Below are positions 24,443 through 33,253 of a stretch of DNA of 64,000 nucleotides, one piece after another. Source of the stretch: Syntrophaceae bacterium UBA6109. Its GTDB lineage: Bacteria > Desulfobacterota > Syntrophia > Syntrophales > UBA6109. Position 1 is the first letter of the stretch, and each line of letters opens with the position of its first letter. The translations under genes were made by a program, and so were the position numbers. The stretch is from NCBI GenBank assembly GCA_002428445.1, contig DIWJ01000023.1, forward strand, positions 1-64,000. The letters run 5' to 3'. The notes under the pieces are model-generated. The model did not search any database. It saw only the letters and a list, made by a program, of their open reading frames with translations, and was not told the DNA's origin.

Positions 24443-25635
24443 GCGTTACCTCCCCGGCGCAGGTTCATAAGATGTTCGCCCAGCGCGAGCAGCCGAGCAT
24501 CGCTGAGCCTCGGCCCTGCCAGCTGAAACCCCGCCGTCGCGGCGCCGGCCGGCGGCAGGTACAGGACGGGCTGGCCGGTGACGTTCGCGAAGGCCGTGAG
24601 CGCGAACCGGTCATACAGGTCGGCGAGCGACGCGGGCGCGCCGGCGGCGGCGTCCGTCGCCGGGAGCACCAGAAAGTCAGCCTCCCCTGTGAGCCGCTGC
24701 ATATCCGCCACGAGACGGGCGCGGATGCGGCAGGCATCCTCGTAAGCACCGTAGCGCTCGAACTGAAGGAAGGCGCCCTGCAGCAGGTAGCTCTTCAGAA
24801 GCGGTCCGAAGGCCGCGCCGCGCGAGGAGAGATACATGTCGTTCCAGTTCCGGGCGCCGGGGGCGCGGCGGCCGTAGCGTACGGAATCATAGCGCCCGGC
24901 GCAGGAGGAGGCCTCCACGGAGCCGGCGATCCTGTGGACGAGGAGAGAGAGGGAAAAGTCGGGCAGGAACATCTCCCGAACGGGGAAACCCGCCTTTTTC
25001 AGCCCGCCGACGGCGTCGCGGAACAGCGTTTCCTGGGCGTCCGACAACAGGCCCTGCGTTTCCGCAAGAACGCCCAGCGTGATTTTCTGCGGCTCGATGC
25101 CTCCTGCGGAAAAATCCGGCGGCTCTTCGCCGGGAAGGGAAAAATCCCGCTCGTCCGGACCGGCCACGGCCTTGAGGATGTTCCTGATCGTTCCTACCCT
25201 GGCGGAGAGGATCGCGCAGGATTCCATTGACGGGATCAGGCCGACCAGGCCGAAACGCGACACCAGCCCGTAACTGGGTTTGAAACCGCAGACGGCGGCG
25301 CGGGCTGCGGCCAGGCGGCCCTCGCCGGCGATGTCCAGCAGCAGTTCGGCATCGGCGGCCCTCCGGCGGAGCGCCTCGCCGGCCGTACTGCCCTGAAGGC
25401 CGAGGCCGAATTCGCTGGCGCGGGTTGAGCCGCACAGGAAGGCCCCGGCGTGCCGCAGGCGCTGCACAACCGTGGCGTCCTCCAGTGCGGAAAAATCCGC
25501 GAGCGCCTTGGAGCCGGCGTCCGTCGGCCAGCCGGCCGCCGAGATGTCGGGCTGAATCGCGACGCTGATCCCCTGCAGGGGACCGGCCGTTGGAGCGGCG
25601 GGACCGGCATTGCGGTAGGCGAATATGGAATCCAT
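24439..25635 (-). CDS. GatA-like protein lacking the amidase catalytic triad
   Basis: At 398 residues this is about 90 shorter than GatA (about 485). Family features remain, such as STRASEFGLG, VCGFKPSYGLVSRFGLVG and RYDSVRYGRR. But the segment that should hold the catalytic serines (the GGSSGGSAAAVA and SDTGGSIRQPA motifs) is shortened and reads GSTAGEALRRRA and then EGRLAAARAAVCG, with neither serine of the Ser-cisSer-Lys triad. The Lys of the usual VKDN motif is Gln in VAIQPD. The N-terminal 60 residues are also missing. An AGGGAG sequence precedes the ATG and the frame is intact. So this is a structural subunit, a moonlighting protein or a slowly decaying paralogue. Confidence 0.85.
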   Translation of the reverse strand: MDSIFAYRNAGPAAPTAGPLQGISVAIQPDISAAGWPTDAGSKALADFSALEDATVVQRLRHAGAFLCGSTRASEFGLGLQGSTAGEALRRRAADAELLLDIAGEGRLAAARAAVCGFKPSYGLVSRFGLVGLIPSMESCAILSARVGTIRNILKAVAGPDERDFSLPGEEPPDFSAGGIEPQKITLGVLAETQGLLSDAQETLFRDAVGGLKKAGFPVREMFLPDFSLSLLVHRIAGSVEASSCAGRYDSVRYGRRAPGARNWNDMYLSSRGAAFGPLLKSYLLQGAFLQFERYGAYEDACRIRARLVADMQRLTGEADFLVLPATDAAAGAPASLADLYDRFALTAFANVTGQPVLYLPPAGAATAGFQLAGPRLSDARLLALGEHLMNLRRGGNA

Positions 25636-25652
25636 GAAAAGGTCTCTCCCTG

Positions 25653-27023
25653 TTATTCCAGGATGCTGACGACTCTGAAGTAGCTGCCCTTCACGGCGGG
25701 CGCGCTCTTGAGGAGTTGACCCGTCCGAGACAGGTCCGAGCGCTTTTCCTCCGTCCCCGGCCGCATGCGGTTGGCGGAGGGGGTGACGGTGTAGAGCGGC
25801 TCCTCCCGGCCCGCCCTCTGCGCGGCGAGTGCAGCCAGTTCCTCCGCCTGCGTCAGGACGGCTTCCACCATGGGGCGCTCCCCGGCGGCGAGTCCGATGC
25901 GCGATACCCAGGACAGGTGGTCGATGGGGTCCTTCCCTTCGGCGGTTCCCGGCAGGACGTCCCGGCCGCCAAGGTTCAGCAGCCCCAGTTCCGCCAGTTG
26001 TTCGCGCTTCACCTTCGTAGGCGCGCCGGTCAGTGGGCAGGCGGCGCTGCGGTTCTTGGGAAAGGCGATGACTTCGCGGATCGAAGGGGTCTGCAGGATC
26101 ATGGACACGGTGCGGTCCATCCCCAGCGCCAGGCCGCCGTGCGGCGGCGCGCCGAAATCGAACGCCCGCAGGAAGAAGCCGAACTTTTCCCGTGTTTCCT
26201 CCTCGGTCAGGCCCAGCGCGGCAAAAATGCGGCGCTGCACGCCGCGGTTGTTGATGCGGATGCTGCCGCCGCCCAGCTCCTCGCCGTTCATGACCAGATC
26301 GTAGGCCCGCGACTTCAGCGCCAGCAGCTCTCCCGTATTCCGGGGATCGAAATCGATGCGGTCCGGCGCCGTAAAGGGATGGTGCGTGGATGTGACGCCA
26401 CCTCCTTCGGCCGCCGCGAATAGAGGGAATTCCGTGATCCAGACGGGATGGAAGCTGCCCGGGGGAATCAGGCCGAGCCGGTTCGCCAGGTGCAGGCGCA
26501 GCTGGCCGAGCGCCGATGTGACGATGTCATGGGAAGGATCGGCGATCATGATGAGGACGTCCCCGTCGGCGACGCCGAATCTCCCGCGCAACGCCTCCAG
26601 CTCCGAGCTGCTGAAGAACTGGACGATGTTGGATTCCAGTTTCCCCCCCTCGGCGCGCATCCAGGTCATGCCTTTGGCGCCGAAGGACGGCACGATGTCC
26701 TTGGCATACTCGTTCTGCAGGACGTTCTTGCTGAGCTTGCCGGACTGGCCCTTGATGTTGATGCCCTTGATGCAGCCGCCGCGCTGCAGGATCTGGCGGA
26801 AGATCGAGTACCGGGTCTGGGAGAACAGGTCCGTCACATCGACGAAGCGGAGGCCAAAGCGCAGGTCGGGATGATCGGAACCGGTCGAGTCCATCGCCTC
26901 GGCGTAGGTCATGCGGGGGAAGGGCCGGGGCAGCGCGATGCCGCCGACGGCGAACATCCGGACGGCGAGCTCTTCGATCAGTTCATAGAGGAACTCCTCG
27001 TCGATGAACGAGGCCTCGATGTT
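25653..27023 (-). pseudogene. 5'-truncated aspartyl-tRNA synthetase fused to a GatC-like tail
   Basis: The frame is AspRS-like from IEASFIDEEFLYELIEEL (near 27020) through TSTHHPF to motif 3 (GLALGMDRTVSMILQTPSIREVIAFP). The N-terminal OB-fold and class II motifs 1 and 2 are absent: a stop (complement of 27024-27026) and unrelated sequence follow upstream. The first ATG (26957) has no ribosome-binding site. After the synthetase part, a segment from about 340 to 434 ends LLKSAPAVKGSYFRVVSILE, the C-terminus of GatC. An AspRS-GatC fusion beside GatA and GatB would be a neat way to build a transamidosome, but without the N-terminal half it cannot charge tRNA. A deletion or rearrangement breakpoint near 27020 is likely. 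Confidence 0.8.
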
Positions 27024-27155
27024 TCAAGGAAAGCCGCGGGGCAGAGGCGCCGTTGCGCAGGATGCCCATCCGGAGAGGGCTTGCGATGGCGTTCCGGGAC
27101 CAAACAAAAAGGGAACCTCGTGGCATTGACAACACCCCGGTCACTTTCGCTGCCC

Positions 27156-27184
27156 TTGACATATTATGAGCATATGCTTATTAT
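27156..27184 (+). promoter_or_regulatory. Promoter with operator in the spacer for the split permease
   Basis: TTGACA (27156-27161) and TATTAT (27179-27184) are 17 bases apart. A near-palindrome, ATGAGCATATGCTTAT (27166-27181), fills the spacer. This arrangement is common for ArsR/SmtB-type metal sensors. No regulator gene lies beside it in this window. Confidence 0.55.
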
Positions 27185-27201
27185 CTCCCGCCAAGAGGAA
27201 C

Positions 27202-27693
27202 ATGGGCATTATGACGAACAACGCCGGTATCTTTATTATCACTTCCCTCGTGCTGACATTGATCTCCGTCTCGCTGGACCGGAAGAAGACAATGATGGGA
27301 CTGAAGAAGGGATGGAAGATGTTCCAGAACATTGCCGTCCCTTTCCTGAACATCCTGATCTTGATTAGCCTGGTGTTGTATTTGATGCCCCCTTCGCTGA
27401 TCGTTCAATACCTGGGTCCCGGCTCAGGCTGGGCGGGGCAAATGATAGCGGCCATCGTCGGCTCAATCACGTTGATCCCGGGATTCATTTCCTATCCGAT
27501 TGCCTCCATTTTAATCAAAGAAGGCGCGTCCTATGCCATCGTGGCCACTTTCATGACGACCCTGATGATGGTCGGAGTCGTGACCTTGCCGCTGGAAATC
27601 AAGTATTTCTGCAGGGAGGCAGCCCTCTTGAGAAATGCTCTGAATTTCATCGCGGCTGTCCTGATCGGGACATTCGTGGGGTTTATTTTATGA
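27202..27693 (+). CDS. Permease, first half of a split YraQ/DUF318-type pair
   Basis: I start at ATG 27202 (MGIMTNNAGIFIITS), which has AAGAGG seven bases upstream; the longer frame to 27166 would begin inside the operator. The 163-residue protein has four or five hydrophobic segments, with PGFISYPIASILIKEGASYAIVATF as the family-like core. YraQ/UPF0718 permeases are poorly understood, and some export arsenicals or metals. The stop overlaps the next gene's start by four bases, so the two halves are made together and probably assemble. Confidence 0.75.
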   Translation: MGIMTNNAGIFIITSLVLTLISVSLDRKKTMMGLKKGWKMFQNIAVPFLNILILISLVLYLMPPSLIVQYLGPGSGWAGQMIAAIVGSITLIPGFISYPIASILIKEGASYAIVATFMTTLMMVGVVTLPLEIKYFCREAALLRNALNFIAAVLIGTFVGFIL

Positions 27694-28214
27694 TGAATTT
27701 TCTCCGGAAGAACAAACAGTACCTCTGGGTTTTCGTCTACCTGACCGCGACGCTTGCTTCCTTCGCGTTCGGCTTTGATCCGGGAAGGGAAGTTTTCGGG
27801 AATTTCACCGGATTCTTCATTGAGATGGTGTCGTTCATTCCCTTTCTTTTCATCATTGTCGGCCTGTTCGATGCCTGGTTCCCCAAGGAGCAGGTGGAAA
27901 AACACATTGGCCGGGAATCGGGAATCAAGGGGATTCTGATCGTGATCGTTTTGGCCATGCTGCAGGCGGGCCCCCTTTATGGAGCTTTCCCCGTCGCGTA
28001 TATGCTTTACAAGAAAGGGGCCGGCATTAGAAACATCTTCATCTACCTCGGGGCGTTTTCCTCCCTGAAAATTCCCATGCTGGGAATGGAGATCGGCTAT
28101 CTGGGCATTCAATTCACCATGGCGAGAACACTGGTATCGCTGCCCCTGTTCATCGCCGTCGGTTATCTCATGGAGTGGTATTTGAAAGAAAAGGATTTCA
28201 AGATCAATCCATGA
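27690..28214 (+). CDS. Permease, second half of the split YraQ/DUF318-type pair
   Basis: This 174-residue membrane protein starts at an ATG that overlaps the previous stop. It has about five hydrophobic segments and the core AMLQAGPLYGAFPVAYMLYKKGAG, a pseudo-repeat of the first half. Full-length YraQ proteins carry both halves in one chain, so this is a natural split version. Substrate unknown. Confidence 0.75.
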   Translation: MMNFLRKNKQYLWVFVYLTATLASFAFGFDPGREVFGNFTGFFIEMVSFIPFLFIIVGLFDAWFPKEQVEKHIGRESGIKGILIVIVLAMLQAGPLYGAFPVAYMLYKKGAGIRNIFIYLGAFSSLKIPMLGMEIGYLGIQFTMARTLVSLPLFIAVGYLMEWYLKEKDFKINP

Positions 28215-28290
28215 CGAATTCGCGGCATTCGTTCGGGAGAGGCAATTTCTTATCACCAGTGCGGCCAAGGCATTTTTTTGAGGGAAGTCT

Positions 28291-28695
28291 ATGCAATACA
28301 CGCTCAATCCGGTAGGCATCGTGCACCGGCGGGGGAGCAGCAACTGGATCGAAATTTTCGCTCCCTATCGAGACGCGCTGCTGCGTCTCGAAGGATTCTC
28401 CCACATCTACCTACTGTACTGGTTCCACAAGAACGATACTCCGGAAAAGCGCGCGATCCTGCAGGTGCACCCGAGAAAGAACCCGGCCAACCCGCTGACG
28501 GGAGTGTTCGGAACGCATTCTCCGGTGAGACCGAACCTGATTGCTCTCACCCGTTGCCAGATCCTCAACATCGAGAAGAACCTCATTTACGTTCACGACA
28601 TCGATGCCCTTGACGGCTCTCCGGTGATCGACATCAAATGCTTTATCCCGGATGAGGAGCCGCTTGACTGCATCCGCGTGCCGGCGTGGATATAG
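28291..28695 (+). CDS. tsaA: tRNA (N6-threonylcarbamoyladenosine(37)-N6)-methyltransferase TrmO (TsaA/YaeB)
   Basis: This compact 134-residue member of the TsaA family has the typical opening LNPVGIVH, then LLYWFHKNDTPEKRAILQVHPRKNP, GVFGTHSPVRPNLIALT and IYVHDIDALDGSPVIDIKCFIP. The family uses S-adenosylmethionine to methylate t6A37 in tRNA-Thr. E. coli TrmO is about 235 residues, so this is the short core form common in anaerobes and archaea. Stand-alone gene; the ATG follows GAGGGAA by six bases. The 230 bases to the next gene hold no clear feature. Confidence 0.88.
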   Translation: MQYTLNPVGIVHRRGSSNWIEIFAPYRDALLRLEGFSHIYLLYWFHKNDTPEKRAILQVHPRKNPANPLTGVFGTHSPVRPNLIALTRCQILNIEKNLIYVHDIDALDGSPVIDIKCFIPDEEPLDCIRVPAWI

Positions 28696-28926
28696 CCCCA
28701 TGCCGCAGGCTTTGCCCGCTGTCGCAAACGGTGGCGCCCGGAATGATGAACTGCAGAATTTTTCGGGCAGGTATCCCGATCCTTCCAGCAGCCCAGCCAA
28801 TTGGGCGGGGCCGATAAATACTTTTCGCGATCCCGCCTGCTCGGTATGCCGGGCAGCGCGGGGAGCGGGCATAAAGGACCGGACGGCTTTTGCCAGCAGC
28901 GTCGAGCAACGGGTCACAAGAGGTTA

Positions 28927-30237
28927 TCACCCCGCATCGGGCGGCTGAGGAATGTTTTGAACGAGTCGGCGGCTTCCTCCTGCGACACATCCATCGGTCT
29001 TTCCCGCTCGTCTTATCAGGGCACTGAATATCGTACCCATGACACCCACTGCGGCACAGGCAGCGAACGCCGCATGGTAACTGCCGGTGATGTCCGATAG
29101 GAGTCCCGCCAGAACAGGACCGACAGCGCCGCCGAGCGTAAAACTGCACATTACCGCCCCCACGATGGTGCCGAGCGACCTCAGACCGAACAATTCGGCC
29201 GGCACCGGCGACATCAGTGCCGCCAGACCGCCGTATCCGATGCCGAAGATGACGCCGAAGATATAGAACTGCCATATTTCGGCGGCGACCGTCAGCAGGA
29301 GCAGCGCCGTTGTCATCAGCAGAAAGCTGACGACAAGGCAACGCATATTGCCAATCCGGTCGCTGGCGCTGCCCATCCCTACCCTGCTGGCGGCATTCAC
29401 CCCCCCGACAACAGCGATGATGCTGGCCGCATTCAGCGCCGGAATCCCCAGTTCAAGGGCGTGAGCCACGATGTGCACCATGACGGTATACAGGTCAAAG
29501 CCGAAACAGAAGAATATGGCACAGAGCATCCAGAACCGGTCGGTGTTGATCGCTTCACGGAAACACAACCCCTCGTCGGTATCGTGATGGGTCTCCTTCT
29601 CCACGACGTGGCCGCCGTAGGGCTGTTGACCCATCTGCTGAGGATCACGCCTCAAGAACTGGGCCGCCAGCATCAGTATCATCAGAACCCCGGCGCCGAC
29701 AATGATGTAAGAAAGCCGCCACTGGTACTCGGCAATGAGCGCGCTGGCCGCGATGGAGAGGAGAATGGTGCCGATACCTGAACCCGAGGTGACGATGCCC
29801 GTCATCAAACCCCGCCGCCGGACGAACCAACGAGGTATGGTCGATATCAGCGGAACCCAGACGCCGCTCATCCCGACTGCAATCAGCACCCCATAGAAGA
29901 CGTAAAGGTGCCAAATGGCGCTGATCCGAGACATCAGCATATAGCCCAGCCCCAGGAAGAACGCGCAGGCCGTTATCACGAGGCGGGGGCCGAAACGGTC
30001 GTTCAGCCGACCTACGAAGATGCCCAGAAGACCATACAGAACCAGATAGAGAGAGAAGGCAGCCGAGGTGGCGGCCTTGGTCCATCCAAACTGTTCCAAA
30101 AGCGGCTTGAGAAAGATTCCGAAGGTGTACTGGGCCCCGTGCGAAACGATGGTAATCAGGAGGGCAGCCGCAACGACGACATAGCCATAAAAGATATTCC
30201 GCTTCTTGCCGGTTTGAGGGGCACCTTGCCCATACAT
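28927..30237 (-). CDS. MFS transporter, OFA (oxalate/formate antiporter) family type
   Basis: I start at ATG 30237 because GGAGG stands seven bases upstream; an ATG at 30246 would touch it. The 436-residue protein has 12 hydrophobic segments, FYGYVVVAAALLITIVSHGAQYTFGIFLKPL at the start, RLNDRFGPRLVI in the first loop and a long central loop. The OFA family exchanges small carboxylates. A palindromic operator-like motif lies 51-71 bases upstream. A second OFA carrier is encoded at 34580. Confidence 0.88.
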   Translation of the reverse strand: MYGQGAPQTGKKRNIFYGYVVVAAALLITIVSHGAQYTFGIFLKPLLEQFGWTKAATSAAFSLYLVLYGLLGIFVGRLNDRFGPRLVITACAFFLGLGYMLMSRISAIWHLYVFYGVLIAVGMSGVWVPLISTIPRWFVRRRGLMTGIVTSGSGIGTILLSIAASALIAEYQWRLSYIIVGAGVLMILMLAAQFLRRDPQQMGQQPYGGHVVEKETHHDTDEGLCFREAINTDRFWMLCAIFFCFGFDLYTVMVHIVAHALELGIPALNAASIIAVVGGVNAASRVGMGSASDRIGNMRCLVVSFLLMTTALLLLTVAAEIWQFYIFGVIFGIGYGGLAALMSPVPAELFGLRSLGTIVGAVMCSFTLGGAVGPVLAGLLSDITGSYHAAFAACAAVGVMGTIFSALIRRAGKTDGCVAGGSRRLVQNIPQPPDAG

Positions 30238-30287
30238 ATATCCCATCCTCCGAGACTGACTCCCGACCTGAAACCCTGACCTGTCTC

Positions 30288-30308
30288 CGCAGTGTGTACC
30301 ACATTCAG
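30288..30308. promoter_or_regulatory. Operator-like palindrome upstream of the MFS gene
   Basis: The right half CACATTCAG and centre TAC match the perfect palindrome at 32971-32991; the left half matches at six of nine positions. It ends 51 bases before the MFS start codon. Confidence 0.4.
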
Positions 30309-30500
30309 ACTCAAAGTTCCTCGTTCTGAGTGTGTCTCACGAAGGCCTCGATATGACTTTCGTCTCGAATCCACGGCAATCGTTTGAAACGTGCAGATTT
30401 ATGCGCGTGAATTTTTCCGCCGGAGATGATATTTGTAGCTCCCTGAGATTCTTGTTCCATGACGGGTTCCACAGCGATCAAGTCGCGCAAGGATTGATGA

Positions 30501-31772
30501 ATGGAGAGTCCGGTCAAGGCTTCCCGTGAATTTCAGATTTTCGCAAAGCCGGCAGGGGCTCTCTGCAACCTGGATTGCCGCTACTGTTATTACCTGTCCA
30601 AAGAGTCTTTGTATCCGCAGACCCGGTCGTTCCGGATGGCCGACGACCTCCTGGAGGAATACATCGTCCAGCAGATCGAGATCGCCCCGGAACAGTCGAT
30701 CAATTTCTCCTGGCACGGCGGCGAACCGACGATTCTCGGACTGGATTATTTTCGCCGGATCGCGGAACTCCAGCGCAAGCATCGGCCCAAGGGCGGACGC
30801 ATCATCAACAGTATCCAGACGAACGGTGTTCTCCTGACGGACGACTGGTGCCGCTTTTTCGCCGCCGAGAATTTTGCCGTCGGCCTCAGCATGGACGGTC
30901 CGCCGGCGCTGCACGACGCCTGCCGAGTGGCCAAAGACGGGAAGACGACGCACAGGCAGGTGATGCAGGGCTATCGCCTGCTGCGGCAGCATAAGATCCC
31001 CGTCGATCTCCTCTGCGTCGTCCATGCGCAGAATGTCCGGCACCCCCTGGAAGTGTACCGCTTCTTCAAGGACATCAAGGCCCGGTATCTGAGCTTCATT
31101 CCCCTCGTTGAACCTCAGCCGGCGCCACTGGGCGGCGTGAGCGCGCGTACCGTACCGGCGGAAGCCTTCGGCGCCTTTCTCTGCGCCATCTTCGACGAAT
31201 GGGTCCGGCAGGATATCGGGCGGATCATTGTCCAGAGCTTCGAGGAGGCCGCCAGACCGGCCTACGGCCTGGATCATTCGCTGTGCGTCTTCCGGCCCAC
31301 CTGCGGGGATGTCCCGGTCGTCGAACACAACGGCGACTTCTATATGTGCGATCACTTCGTCACCCCCGGGCACCGCCTGGGCAATATCCGCGAAACCCCG
31401 CTGGTCGAACTCCTCGAAAGCCCGGCCCAGGAAGCCTTCGGGCTGGCCAAGCAGGAGACGCTGCCGCGCTATTGCCGGGAATGCGATGTCCGGAACATGT
31501 GCAACGGAGGCTGCCCGAAGGATCGCATCACCCGGACACCCGACGGCGAGCCGGGTCTCAACTACCTCTGTTCAGGCTATCGACTTTTTTTCGCCCATTG
31601 CCGTCCCTACACGGCCCGGATGGCGGAGCTGCGATGGGCCGGGCATCCGCCGGAACAACTGATGCAGCAACTCCGGGCCGCGGAAGCCACGGTGCTTCCC
31701 AGGGCGGGGCGCAACGACCCATGCCCCTGCGGCAGCGGCCGCAAATACAAGAAGTGCTGCCTGGGCGCATGA
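30501..31772 (+). CDS. Anaerobic sulfatase-maturating-enzyme-like radical SAM protein with SPASM and SEC-C domains
   Basis: This is a 423-residue protein. Cys22, Cys26 and Cys29 form the radical SAM cluster (LCNLDCRYCYY). SWHGGEPTILGLDYFRRIA, the QTNG strand and SMDGPPALHD match anSME. A SPASM region follows with CVFRPTCGD, YMCDHFV, YCRECDVRNMCNGGCPKD and LCSGY. The last 20 residues, GRNDPCPCGSGRKYKKCCLG, are a SEC-C zinc motif. anSMEs oxidise a Cys or Ser of sulfatases to formylglycine without oxygen. No sulfatase gene is visible in the window, so the target is encoded elsewhere or is something else. Confidence 0.9.
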   Translation: MESPVKASREFQIFAKPAGALCNLDCRYCYYLSKESLYPQTRSFRMADDLLEEYIVQQIEIAPEQSINFSWHGGEPTILGLDYFRRIAELQRKHRPKGGRIINSIQTNGVLLTDDWCRFFAAENFAVGLSMDGPPALHDACRVAKDGKTTHRQVMQGYRLLRQHKIPVDLLCVVHAQNVRHPLEVYRFFKDIKARYLSFIPLVEPQPAPLGGVSARTVPAEAFGAFLCAIFDEWVRQDIGRIIVQSFEEAARPAYGLDHSLCVFRPTCGDVPVVEHNGDFYMCDHFVTPGHRLGNIRETPLVELLESPAQEAFGLAKQETLPRYCRECDVRNMCNGGCPKDRITRTPDGEPGLNYLCSGYRLFFAHCRPYTARMAELRWAGHPPEQLMQQLRAAEATVLPRAGRNDPCPCGSGRKYKKCCLGA

Positions 31773-31918
31773 AGCGGCGCCCGGGGGCCCGCAAGTCATG
31801 GCAGTAAAGGGCCATCCCGGCGCGGCTGCCCTGAAATTCGGAAACGCATCAACCTGGAGGAAATCTCGAAACCCGGGCGGGGGAAGGCCCGGATTCAGCC
31901 GAACGAGGAGGAACCGTC

Positions 31919-32818
31919 ATGAATACTGCTGGGAAAGGGGAGAACGGCGTCACGAGGAGGGATTTCATCAAGGGCACGGCTGCGGGAGCCGTGGGGGGGA
32001 TGGTCATCAGCGCGGCGGGAAAGGCTCTGTCGGCGCCCCAGGCACAGCTGCAGCCCCGGCCGCCTGCCGCCGGGGCACGCTATCGCGCCATGTCGGCCGA
32101 GGCCGTGCAACTGCGCGGGCATGAAAGCGACATGATCGATGCGTACCTGGCCCGTCCAGCAGGAGCCGGGCCCTACCCGGGGGTGGTGGTGATCCATCAC
32201 ATGCCCGGCTGGGACGAGGCGACCATGGAGATCACCCGTAAGTTCGCCCATCACGGCTACGTGGCCGTCTGCCCGGATCTGCATTTCCGCGAAGGCAAAG
32301 GCACGCCCGAGGCGAACAGCGCCAGCGTGCGGGATGCCGGCGGGATGCCCGATAACCGCACCATGGGCGATGTCGAAGGTTCCATCAGATATCTCCGCGC
32401 CCTGCCCCATCTCAACGGCAAGGTGGGCATCATCGGCTACTGTTCAGGAGGCCGGCAAGTCTACCTGGCTGCCTGCACGCTCAAGGGGATCGACGCGGCG
32501 GTTAACTGCTACGGCGGCGGCGTAGCGGCGGGCCGGGAGGGGCTTACACCGCGCCAACCCGTGGATCCGGTCGATTACACAAGGGACCTGAGCTGTCCTT
32601 TGCTCGGGCTCTTCGGCAGAGAGGACAAGCGTCCCTCGCCCGAGCATGTAGCGAGAACGGAGGCGGAACTCAAGAAATGGGGGAAAACCTATGAGTTCCA
32701 TACGTACGATCATGCCGGCCACGCTTTTTTTTCGGTGGACCGCCCGACCTATCGGCAGGAGGCTGCGGTGGACGGGTGGAAAAGAGTCTTTCAATGGTAT
32801 GAAAAATATCTCCGCTGA
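31919..32818 (+). CDS. Dienelactone hydrolase-family protein with Tat signal
   Basis: GAGGAGG stands seven bases before the ATG. The 299-residue protein has a twin-arginine signal (TRRDFIKGTAAGAVGGMVI) and an alpha/beta-hydrolase core. The nucleophile is Cys175 in GYCSGG, with Asp236 in FGREDK and His268 in HAGHAFF completing the triad. Cysteine nucleophiles are typical of dienelactone hydrolase, which opens lactone rings in chloroaromatic breakdown. Export through Tat points to a periplasmic ester or lactone substrate. It lies upstream of a group of small redox and accessory genes. Confidence 0.92.
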   Translation: MNTAGKGENGVTRRDFIKGTAAGAVGGMVISAAGKALSAPQAQLQPRPPAAGARYRAMSAEAVQLRGHESDMIDAYLARPAGAGPYPGVVVIHHMPGWDEATMEITRKFAHHGYVAVCPDLHFREGKGTPEANSASVRDAGGMPDNRTMGDVEGSIRYLRALPHLNGKVGIIGYCSGGRQVYLAACTLKGIDAAVNCYGGGVAAGREGLTPRQPVDPVDYTRDLSCPLLGLFGREDKRPSPEHVARTEAELKKWGKTYEFHTYDHAGHAFFSVDRPTYRQEAAVDGWKRVFQWYEKYLR

Positions 32819-32970
32819 GCCGCGCAGAAGGCCATCGCGAATGCGCTCTTGGATGATCGGGAAGAACCTGAGCGACTGCGTCAGCCGGATCCGGGTATCT
32901 GGAGGTCGGGAAACAAACCATCTGAGCGGACCAGTTATTGGGGACCCCTCAAAATACCGGAACTCTAACT

Positions 32971-32991
32971 CTGAATGTGGTACACATTCAG
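32971..32991. promoter_or_regulatory. Perfect 21-base palindrome (9-3-9), operator-like
   Basis: CTGAATGTG and CACATTCAG are exact inverted copies around GTA. The nearest rightward gene is the cupin remnant and then the ABM monooxygenase. Related sites occur at 30288-30308 and, less well, 37820-37840. Confidence 0.5.
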
Positions 32992-33126
32992 ATAACCGTA
33001 TTTCCCGGAGATGTCATCCTGTTTCCTGCCGGGGAAAAGCATTGGCACGGTGCAACTTCGGATTCTGAATTTTCACATATTTTTGTCGCCGTGATCGGCT
33101 ATGAGACGGCCCAGATTGAGGAGTGA
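32992..33126 (+). pseudogene. Remnant of a cupin-domain protein
   Basis: In frame from the end of the palindrome, ITVFPGDVILFPAGEKHWHG and SEFSHIFVAVIG give the second half of a cupin fold with its two metal-type histidines (HWHGA), ending in ETAQIEE. The first half (the GXXXXHXH motif) is missing, and the upstream sequence is the operator palindrome. It looks like the 3' end of a gene left after a deletion. Confidence 0.55.
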
Positions 33127-33253
33127 CGGCTGTACGGAACTTGCGCCTCATGACAATCATGTTCCGACAAATGCAGGACCGCATTTCTCTGCATATCATC
33201 TGGCCATACGGGCGTGTAAGTGGTATCGGTAGAGTATCAACGGAGGAAGGGTC

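Noticed and set aside
2290..27023. Functional link between tRNA-Asn and the gat/aspS locus
   Set aside because: They lie over 20 kb apart, separated by an integrated element and unrelated operons; the shared Asn theme is probably coincidence.
28411..28917. Leftward 168-codon frame in the gap after tsaA
   Set aside because: Half of it is antisense to tsaA; a short stretch looks protein-like but no family or start signal supports it.
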